A stretch of 64,000 nt of DNA, taken from Nostoc sp. UHCC 0926 (lineage in GTDB: Bacteria; Cyanobacteriota; Cyanobacteriia; Cyanobacteriales; Nostocaceae). The position numbers were made by a program, and so were the translations under genes. Below the pieces are notes generated by a model that was not told the DNA's origin, did not search any database, and worked only from the letters and a program-made list of their open reading frames with translations. Position 1 is the first letter of the stretch. Each line of letters opens with the position of its first letter. The stretch lies in contig NZ_CP117768.1 in the NCBI RefSeq assembly GCF_028623165.1, positions 1,054,001-1,118,000 on the forward strand, written 5' to 3'. Below, one piece after another: positions 58,501-64,000 of this stretch.

Positions 58501-59158
58501 TTTGCTGATCTCCGTGTCCCCATATCCCCGTGTCCCCGTGTTCTTTTTCTTCCAAAGCCTTCTGATAAATGAATCCTTTATCCGCCAACTGCTCATCTTG
58601 GAAGGGACGCAACAGGCAGACATCCACCTCCAACATATGGCCCACTGTATCTACAATTGCCTGTAAAATTTGGCGATAGTCTAAAGCACTGCGAATCGTA
58701 TTTGTGACGGTATTTAGCAGCGATTCTTGCCGGAGTGTGCGGGTAAGTTCGCGGGTGCGGGCTTTGAGGACATTGTGGGTATCCAAAGCTTGGCGTACCA
58801 CTGCTTTGAGTTCCTCGGCTTCCCACGGTTTAGTGACATATTTAAATACTTTACCAGCGTTGATTGCTTCCACCAGGTCTTCGACATCGGTGTAGCCAGT
58901 TAAAATAATCCGGATAATATCTGGATATTGAGTTGCTGTTAGGCTCAAAAATTCTGTACCGCTCATCATCGGCATTCGCTGATCGGAGATGATCACTGCG
59001 ACTTCTCCCTCTTGAGCCAGCAGATCCAGTGCCGCAGGGCCAGAGGCTGCCCTGAGCACCTTATAGTCGCGATAGAAAGTGCGGTAAAGCAAATCAAGGT
59101 TGTCTGGTTCATCATCGACAACCAAAATTTTAGGCTTACTGTTTGCTTGGGATTTCAT
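55550..59158 (-). CDS. cyaC: Multidomain adenylate cyclase: receiver-GAF-GAF-histidine kinase-receiver-cyclase (CyaC type)
   Basis: A 1202-residue protein. Domains in order: receiver 10-125 (ILVVDDEPDNLDLL, Asp in IISDQRMPMMSG); GAF about 150-335; GAF about 350-520; HisKA with H559 in QNISHEFRTPITLI; HATPase near 660-780 (NLLSNAMKFTPEGG, SGLGLALVKEL); second receiver near 845-960 (VTDLMMPLVSGLEM); class III cyclase near 1000-1190 with metal Asp residues in VLFSDIVGFTQ and KFMGDAILALYGAP. This order matches CyaC of Anabaena and Spirulina. It makes cAMP under phosphorelay control. Residues 201-239 are a low-complexity insert (PPSPSPPIPPSS) that comes from a repeat in the DNA. Confidence 0.9.
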   Translation of the reverse strand: MKSQANSKPKILVVDDEPDNLDLLYRTFYRDYKVLRAASGPAALDLLAQEGEVAVIISDQRMPMMSGTEFLSLTATQYPDIIRIILTGYTDVEDLVEAINAGKVFKYVTKPWEAEELKAVVRQALDTHNVLKARTRELTRTLRQESLLNTVTNTIRSALDYRQILQAIVDTVGHMLEVDVCLLRPFQDEQLADKGFIYQKALEEKEHGDTGIWGHGDQQINFPLVPPSPSPPIPPSSLLAQTVWETREVQVIHDVIDDQRIHGKTPELRERGAAFAAANICSSLVVPLICQQELMAVLALHQCSLPRFWGDDEVQLVLMVADQAALALSQAYAYEQVRALAKREALINTITSAIRSSLDPQDIFAAITQQLGQALQVDGCVLSLWTEEDEFVQCVGLYDSFQQPENLRRHSSPQALLAPEKNLNNNNLLTQRLPYSHASIQENPILQQMLQTHQPVVIGNVGHSPSQVNGFDLPLKMPARSLMFVPLLADGKCIGSITLHEGKKVRRWLSSDIDLAKAVAAQAAIAVQQSHLYQKTRQQAERLLELDKQKTEFFQNISHEFRTPITLIQGPLESAVAAGEGLSYSQCAIALRNSRRLLRLVNQLLDLQRLDAGRMQPSFCPCDLVEFVSQIVESFRPYCEKKGLHLVTQLDECSTVYLDMEKFDKVVYNLLSNAMKFTPEGGTISIRLKSENDRCILKVQDTGIGIVKEQIPHLFERFRQAEGSANRSYEGSGLGLALVKELVELHGGQVTVESVYGEGTTFSLWLVTGNAHLPALQVLETPTELNTSRASVELADLELVDPTIDNIEDITRNFSPSIDTQDSALKTQQRQTAQQGEPLHTAGSSILVVDDNPDLRTYVSEIFRRNGYHVQTARNGYEGYGIAKEITPSLIVTDLMMPLVSGLEMIQMIRNEEKLKGTPIILLTAKVDEQTRIEGTEHGADAYLAKPFNDRELLAEVRNLLALKENERRIVELNTYLTESVLKRFLPAVLVQKAATGDLTLDLRPEPRLITVLFSDIVGFTQLANTLRSRRVAELLNEYLEAMTKVVFGNGGTVDKFMGDAILALYGAPEELTPNEQVRRAINTARAMHRSLADLNQRWRDQGVFDGDKLTSVQFRCGIHQGTAVVGMFGSAERADYTAIGPSVNIAARLQAAALPGTILVSAAVADYLQEEEITKGSPLELKGVDETVLTFAVTPEIMVNR

Positions 59159-60175
59159 GCACCGCTTTCCTGCTGCAACGGCAGTCGGATAAAGAATAAT
59201 CTGATCAGGTAAGGATTTTTCTGAGTCAGGTAAGAGCAGAGCATTTCGACCAATAAGGCTCTTTGGCTACATGACTGCTGAGTGTAGGAGCGTTTACTCA
59301 CAGTAATTTGTCTCAATGGCTTATGCCGATTACCGTTTGCTTTGGTGCAATGTAATTGCTTTCATAGTCAGTTTTAGGGTTACAGAGTCGATGCTTGCTT
59401 GCCAAATCTTCCTTTACCTCCTGTGAGCAATCTTTGATACTACATACAGCACTCATAGCTAGCTGAAAAATCCAGATGAAGCTGCATATTAAGTTTTCCC
59501 TTCCCAGGAGTTGTACTAACACTTGCAGGTAAATTTTATTTATGGTAGTCATGGTAAAGTGAGCAAAATTAAAACAATAAGATTTAAAGCTAAAGTATAC
59601 TATTAGACAAATGTCTCTTTCCAATTTAGCAATCAGAACTATCATTAAGACAAGTGATAGTAGTTGAAAAGTTGGATATTAGGAATTAGGGAACCTTACA
59701 GATTCTTACCCCAATAACTGTACAGCCTGTTCCTATGACCCAGTAGCAAAGTCGTGTTAGTGTAGCGGCAATTGTAAAAATGAGTTCAGTACTGCAACCA
59801 AGGGTGGTTTGAAACCAGAGTTTGCCGTTGGTGTACTTACCTAACAATTTTGTAGATGTTGCCTACCAACAGGTTATGCTATTTCTCTGCCATTCACCTC
59901 AACCTCTACCACTTTACAGATGTTTTTGTGGTAAACAGGCTGATATCCTCCCTACCTAAAGCAAGGGATGCACTTGAACCGACTGAACTTAAAATTGTAG
60001 ATTTATGAAGCTGTAACTTCTAAGACTCTTTCAAAAATACAGGCTATAAAGCCTTAAACTAAAGTGTAAAACTTTGTCGGCTCCACAAGCAAAAGCGAAT
60101 TAGCAATCTTAGGTCAGTTCAATCTCCTGGGCAGATATAAAGTTTTTATTCAGTTTAAATGGTGTTTGAGGATAT
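59159..60175. other. Long intergenic region between cyaC and the acetyltransferase
   Basis: 1017 bp. A 110-codon minus-strand frame (59313-59645) has no family resemblance or good ribosome binding site, so I leave it out. There are direct promoter needs for both flanking genes but no recognisable operator, hairpin or RNA gene. The section 59700-60000 has average base composition and could hold an unknown small gene or RNA. Confidence 0.4.
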
Positions 60176-60823
60176 TTGAGAAAATTTTCGTTGAATAAAA
60201 TCAATCCTAAACTAACCTTGAAATATCGGTTTTTTCATCCATACCAGCAACAGCCAATCGATCCAGCTTGCTGCCAATTTCAAATTCGTACAGCTATACC
60301 TGCTGATTTGATCGGTGTTGCCCAAATTATTGCTGAAAGCTTTCACTCCCAACAGGGTATGTGGGGATGGGCTTTTCCATTGCTACGTCTGGGTATTTAC
60401 GAAGACTTAAGGCATCGCATGGCATCACCTTTGCCGCGTCATATTTGTTTAGTCGCCTTTGAAGCTACTACTGATGCGGCTAATAACTTAGTGGGAAGCG
60501 TGGAACTGGGTGTACGTTACAGTGATTCGTGGAGCCAGGTCGGCATGGGTTTTCCTTACTTATCTAATTTAGCGGTTCACCCAAAATTCCGTAGACATGG
60601 TGTAGCTTCCGGCTTACTGACTAGCTGTGAAAAAGTCTCTCGCGAGTGGGGATTTCAAGACTTATATCTCCACGTTTTGGAAAATAACCATCAAGCAAGG
60701 CAACTTTATTTCAAGCTGGGATATCGGGTGCATAAAGTTGAATCGAATTGGAATACATTTTTCTTAAGACGTTCAAGCCAGATGTTATTGCACAAGCATC
60801 TGAGTGATGATTCCACTATCTGA
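60176..60823 (+). CDS. GNAT-family N-acetyltransferase
   Basis: A 215-residue protein. The GNAT fold is visible from FQIRTAIPADLIGVAQIIAE, through SVELGVRYSD, to the acetyl-CoA loop in YLSNLAVHPKFRRHGVASGL and the end DLYLHVLENNHQARQLYFKL GYR. The core is complete. The substrate is unknown; the long N-terminal extension (about 35 residues) is like that in cyanobacterial and chloroplast GNATs. The TTG start is supported by GAGG at the right distance. It appears to be monocistronic. Confidence 0.88.
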   Translation: MRKFSLNKINPKLTLKYRFFHPYQQQPIDPACCQFQIRTAIPADLIGVAQIIAESFHSQQGMWGWAFPLLRLGIYEDLRHRMASPLPRHICLVAFEATTDAANNLVGSVELGVRYSDSWSQVGMGFPYLSNLAVHPKFRRHGVASGLLTSCEKVSREWGFQDLYLHVLENNHQARQLYFKLGYRVHKVESNWNTFFLRRSSQMLLHKHLSDDSTI

Positions 60824-61412
60824 ATTTTATTTTGCTATAAATTTTTATGTTGTAACTACTTTGGATAAAATATATCACCAATATAGACGCTCAAAGTACA
60901 AAATAACCTAATTCAAAACTCAGCCATATTAGCTAAATAGCTAGATGTGTATAGCTTTGGATAATTTTTATCATAATATTTTATTTAGACTTTTTAGGGA
61001 TCTTCCCATTCGTCATTTTAATAAAAGTATAACTTTGGAAAACTCCACTTAAATGATTAAATGTTAAATTTTGATCTTTTTGATTTGTCATTAAATAAAA
61101 AATAAAATATTTTCGACTATTTTATATAGATAAATAGATAAATAAATTATAATGGAAATAGCTGTAAAATTACCCTTAGGAAATCAGCAATACCTCATAA
61201 TAACTTTGTAATTAAGATATTCATCTTTATAAAAACTTTAAGAAAACACTCGTAGAGTTTACAGACAAATATAGTTATATCTCATAAGATATAATCACTC
61301 AATTACTAAACAATGCCTATTTATTAGTATTTTAGTTAAATTGACCGAAAGATTCTTGATAATAAAAGAATTCAAAAACCTGATTTGACATAACAGCTAG
61401 TTCCCTTTTGAA
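60824..61412. other. AT-rich intergenic region
   Basis: 589 bp, strongly AT-rich, without open frames or repeats of note. It ends in the region upstream of the unknown gene at 61413. I see nothing specific. Confidence 0.4.
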
Positions 61413-62006
61413 GTGCATAGTACTACCAAATTCGTTGAAAGTTTAAAAAACATGGATAGCGAACAGCATCGACGCTATCAGACCTCTATGGTATCAACTT
61501 ATTATCCTGAAACTAGTTTCCTTGACTCTGTTGTCATGCCAGATGGAACTGAGCAATCGCAAGGCTCGGATATCCTTACACGTTTACACAGTGGAGAAGT
61601 TTTCATCGTCAATAGTCGTAGACGAAATGGATTAATCCTCTTTAAACGATACCATGCAGAGTTTGCTGGGCCTGGGGCTGCTGTAGGTGGGGATTACGAT
61701 TGTGATTGCCAAAGAGCACTGCCCATAGGTAATCTGTCTTTATTAACTCCTGAATCTAATGAAGAGCGCCAGAAGGCTTACTTGATTAGGCGACAGTGGA
61801 TTCGATTGATCAAACAAATTACAGAAAACCCAGTGCCTGGGCAGCGAGTTCAGAAAATTCTCGATCAATTTGAACAATACTTCCCACCAGAAATAGTGGC
61901 TCTTTTGCCAGATGTTGCTTTTGCTCTTTTAGTAGGTGTGCTGCCACAAACAGTGGGAATAGTACGCCGTTTGGGCAGTGAGATGGACAGCCGATTTAAT
62001 TACTGA
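61413..62006 (+). CDS. Unknown conserved-looking protein
   Basis: Up to 197 residues (GTG at 61413; ATG at 61452 is an alternative start, MDSEQHRRYQTSMVSTYYPE). The central part has a strand-rich segment, LHSGEVFIVNSRRRNGLILF, then AGPGAAVGGDYDCDCQRALP and a helical end (EERQKAYLIRRQWIRLIKQI, IVALLPDVAFALLVGVLPQT). The C-x-C pair and the hydrophobic end are distinctive. There is no signal peptide or known motif. It is convergent with hisC, with 8 bp between the stops. Function unknown. Confidence 0.6.
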   Translation: MHSTTKFVESLKNMDSEQHRRYQTSMVSTYYPETSFLDSVVMPDGTEQSQGSDILTRLHSGEVFIVNSRRRNGLILFKRYHAEFAGPGAAVGGDYDCDCQRALPIGNLSLLTPESNEERQKAYLIRRQWIRLIKQITENPVPGQRVQKILDQFEQYFPPEIVALLPDVAFALLVGVLPQTVGIVRRLGSEMDSRFNY

Positions 62007-62014
62007 ATAAATTG

Positions 62015-63160
62015 CTAAAATTCCCAATTTGCCAAAGCAGCTTGGACTCGATTAACAGTGCGCGCGTTTTCCTCTATCGTTCCTACAGTAATTCGCAATC
62101 CTCCGCTAATGTGTCGCACAAGAGTTCCGAGTGTTCTAAGTTTCTGGTGGAAAGTTTTTAACGCAGCCTCTTGTGAATTAAAGCCATTTGCTTTAAGACG
62201 TAGGTAAATAAAGTTAGCAGCGCTTGTGGTAATTTGTAGTTTTGGTTGCTGGGATAAAATTTCGATGAGTTTGGTTCGTTCACTCAGGGTTTGGCGAATT
62301 GACTCCAGTAAAAGTGTGCGGTTTTGTAAAGCAACTAATGCTGCTGCTATGGAAAAGCTGGGCAGATTGTAAGGTAAGCGAACTTTTTCTAAAATGGCGA
62401 TCGCTTCGGGATGAGCGACACAATAGCCAACACGGAGAGCAGCCAATCGGAAGGCTTTAGAAAAAGTGCGTAATATTACCCAATTGGGATGCCGTGCTAA
62501 TTCACCCACTAGCGTAGTTTGGCTGAATTCAAAGTAAGCTTCATCAATTACTACCAAAATATGCTCACTCAGACTTTTTAACCATATCAACTCTGCCGTA
62601 GTTAAACTATTGGCAGTCGGTGAATTGGGATGCACTACAAAAACTACGCGAATAGGGGGATTTTGAGTTTGTTCGATTGCAGACTGGGCGGCGCTTATGT
62701 CAATTTCAAAATTTGTTTCATTTCTACCCACCGCCACTACAGGAATGCCCAAAGTTTGTGCCAAAATTCCGTACATAGAGAAAGTGGGATTGGCAACTAG
62801 AATTGAACCTTCTCCTCCTAGACAGGTGGCGATTAATAAAGAGCGGATTAGTTCATCTGAACCATTGCCCACAGAAATATTGGCAGCAGTATTGGATAGC
62901 GACAGACCGGCTGATTCATTGATGTATTCGGCGATCGCATCCTTAAGTGTTTCATGTCCACCATCAGGATAACGATTTGTTTCAATTACTTGCTGATACG
63001 TCCAGGCCAGCTTCTCTTTTAACTCCGGTGGTAAATCATAGGGGCTTTCATTTGTATCCAGTCGATCAAATTGGATGGGCACAGAATCGACTGTATCGCT
63101 GCTTGGGTGGGGTTTATACGCGGTAAATTGGGCTAAATCTGACCGGATGAAGGGAAGCAT
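62015..63160 (-). CDS. hisC: Histidinol-phosphate aminotransferase
   Basis: A 381-residue PLP-dependent class I/II aminotransferase. Key segments are [73 protein letters not shown] and the PLP lysine in [17 protein letters not shown], then [11 protein letters not shown]. The set fits HisC, which makes histidinol phosphate in histidine synthesis. Nostoc genomes carry more than one hisC-like gene and some act on other substrates, so specificity is a family inference. No other his gene lies nearby. Confidence 0.88.
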   Translation of the reverse strand: MLPFIRSDLAQFTAYKPHPSSDTVDSVPIQFDRLDTNESPYDLPPELKEKLAWTYQQVIETNRYPDGGHETLKDAIAEYINESAGLSLSNTAANISVGNGSDELIRSLLIATCLGGEGSILVANPTFSMYGILAQTLGIPVVAVGRNETNFEIDISAAQSAIEQTQNPPIRVVFVVHPNSPTANSLTTAELIWLKSLSEHILVVIDEAYFEFSQTTLVGELARHPNWVILRTFSKAFRLAALRVGYCVAHPEAIAILEKVRLPYNLPSFSIAAALVALQNRTLLLESIRQTLSERTKLIEILSQQPKLQITTSAANFIYLRLKANGFNSQEAALKTFHQKLRTLGTLVRHISGGLRITVGTIEENARTVNRVQAALANWEF

Positions 63161-63205
63161 ATCAATTTTGGATTTTAGATTTTAGATTTTGGATTTTAAA
63201 TCAAT
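63161..63205. repeat. Heptanucleotide repeat upstream of hisC
   Basis: Five or six units of the TTTTGGA/TTTTAGA type (ATTTTAGATTTTAGATTTTG). They lie directly 5-prime of the hisC start on the minus strand, so the real promoter must be inside or beyond the repeat. The same class occurs at 936-975, 19049-19258, 24724-24785, 35609-35644 and 36759-36795. Confidence 0.8.
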
Positions 63206-63336
63206 ACTGTTCACAAAAGACTTATTTTCCCCTAACCATCCTTGATAGTGAGTGAATATAGCCTCCTTGGATCTACGACTTAAGTTGTACTTACTGAAAA
63301 ATATTAGGTTAGGTCTGAGTTTAATATTTTACAACT

Positions 63337-63972
63337 TCAAGGTAACTGGCAAAAGAGGCGAATTGCCTGCCAAATTTCTTCCATAACATCAGCCAAGGCG
63401 TGGTCACTGGCGAGTTCGACTAACTCTACCCTTGGACGCAAACGCGCAAAGTCACGACTAGCTTCGATGGGGATGACTTCATCCTTTTTTCCATGCAAAA
63501 TCAGGGTGGGGATAGGACGTTGTAAAAGCTCCTCTTGGTATTGGGCAGCATCTGTAACGAAATCGTAACTTAAGGGAAGCTTTCGCCCCTCCCCATAGTG
63601 GTAGACCATGATATATTTTTCTTGCTGCCAACGCTGTACTTCTTCATCGCCTAGCTTGGGCAACCAATGAGATAAAAACCCAAAAGCTGGTGCTAGCAGC
63701 ACAAGACGTTCTACTTGTAAATATTGCTGTCCTAAGTGGGCAGCGGTCAAACCACCTAAACTTGAGCCAATCAGCGTTACTGGCGTAGAATCATTGCTGA
63801 ATTCTGCGGCAACTTGAGTGATCTGACGAGTGATTGTCAACTGCGAAAAATCGCCAGCATTCAAATCAGGAATTTTTAGCTTTGTGTGAATTTGGGCAAA
63901 GCGATCGCCGATATCCCGCGCTTTGGCAGAATTAGGACTAGAAGCAAAGCCGTGAAGATATATGTATTGCAA
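63337..63972 (-). CDS. YqiA/YcfP-family alpha/beta hydrolase
   Basis: A 211-residue esterase-like protein. It starts MQYIYLHGFASSPNSAKARD, with the oxyanion HGF motif, then the nucleophile serine in TLIGSSLGGLTAAHLGQQYL, the acid in ILHGKKDEVIP and the histidine in LASDHALADVMEEIW. Length and motifs fit the YqiA/YcfP group, which has esterase activity on short acyl esters in E. coli; the natural substrate is unknown. The start at 63972 lies near the right edge, and nothing else is visible beyond it. Confidence 0.88.
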   Translation of the reverse strand: MQYIYLHGFASSPNSAKARDIGDRFAQIHTKLKIPDLNAGDFSQLTITRQITQVAAEFSNDSTPVTLIGSSLGGLTAAHLGQQYLQVERLVLLAPAFGFLSHWLPKLGDEEVQRWQQEKYIMVYHYGEGRKLPLSYDFVTDAAQYQEELLQRPIPTLILHGKKDEVIPIEASRDFARLRPRVELVELASDHALADVMEEIWQAIRLFCQLP

Positions 63973-64000
63973 GACTGTAGATAATTAGGAGTGAGGAGTA

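Noticed and set aside
59313..59645. 110-codon minus-strand frame between cyaC and the acetyltransferase
   Set aside because: No ribosome binding site, no recognisable domain, and composition typical of random AT-rich DNA.

Overview
The window comes from a filamentous, probably heterocyst-forming cyanobacterium of the Nostoc/Anabaena group. The evidence is apcD (a phycobilisome core linker-chromophore subunit), the cyanobacterial DUF3038/DUF4335 gene pair, a CyaC-type multidomain adenylate cyclase, groESL under a CIRCE element, very many GCGATCGC (HIP1) octamers, and the heptanucleotide repeat blocks (TTTTGGA/TTTTAGA type) typical of that group. Most of the window is ordinary chromosome. Accessory material is concentrated between about 3.9 and 26.7 kb.

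Layout. 0-3.8 kb: a partial gene at the left edge, a molybdopterin oxidoreductase, an aldehyde dehydrogenase and a receiver-kinase hybrid. 3.9-8.4 kb: a tight three-gene cassette made of a Trypco1-like small protein, an S1 protease-TIR-NTPase fusion, and an NTPase-histidine kinase fusion. It looks like a conflict or signalling system and is the most interesting locus here. 8.6-10.2 kb: a HicBA toxin-antitoxin pair between pieces of decayed Rpn-type nuclease genes. 10.2-14.9 kb: urease genes ureD-A-B-C on the minus strand, with an ABC-type ATPase and a truncated TOPRIM-like partner lying between ureA and ureB. 14.9-17.2 kb: an overlapping radical SAM/methyltransferase pair. 17.5-19.9 kb: a ParA-like ATPase whose small partner gene is split by an IS5-family element; that element's own transposase is split by a 221-bp repeat-rich insertion. 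Both events can be undone on paper to give intact reading frames.

19.9-33.6 kb: Rpn-type genes (one intact, one with a stop codon), groESL, a frameshifted 2Fe-2S ferredoxin-like gene, a LuxR-type response regulator, a kinase fragment, asnS, an anti-sigma-type kinase, rlmD, apcD and a glycine-rich repeat protein. 34.2-41.1 kb: purL and purF, a Uma2 nuclease, an oligopeptide-type permease and apt. 41.6-48.5 kb: DUF3038/DUF4335, an FHA-domain class A penicillin-binding protein, a secreted Pro/Thr-rich protein, lspA and bioY, followed by a MITE related to the IS5 element. 49.4-53.5 kb: the phosphate uptake operon pstSCAB with a candidate PHO box. 54-64 kb: tRNA-Gly(UCC), a TonB-like protein with a 24-bp tandem repeat, cyaC, an acetyltransferase, an unknown protein, hisC and a small esterase.

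Genes that work together are pstSCAB (phosphate import), ureDABC (urea hydrolysis; ureEFG are not in the window), purL/purF/apt (purine synthesis and salvage), groES/groEL (chaperonin), lspA with the lipoprotein PstS, and probably the three-gene protease-TIR-kinase cassette. Assignments rest on reading motifs by eye. No database search was run, so family names are recognition calls.
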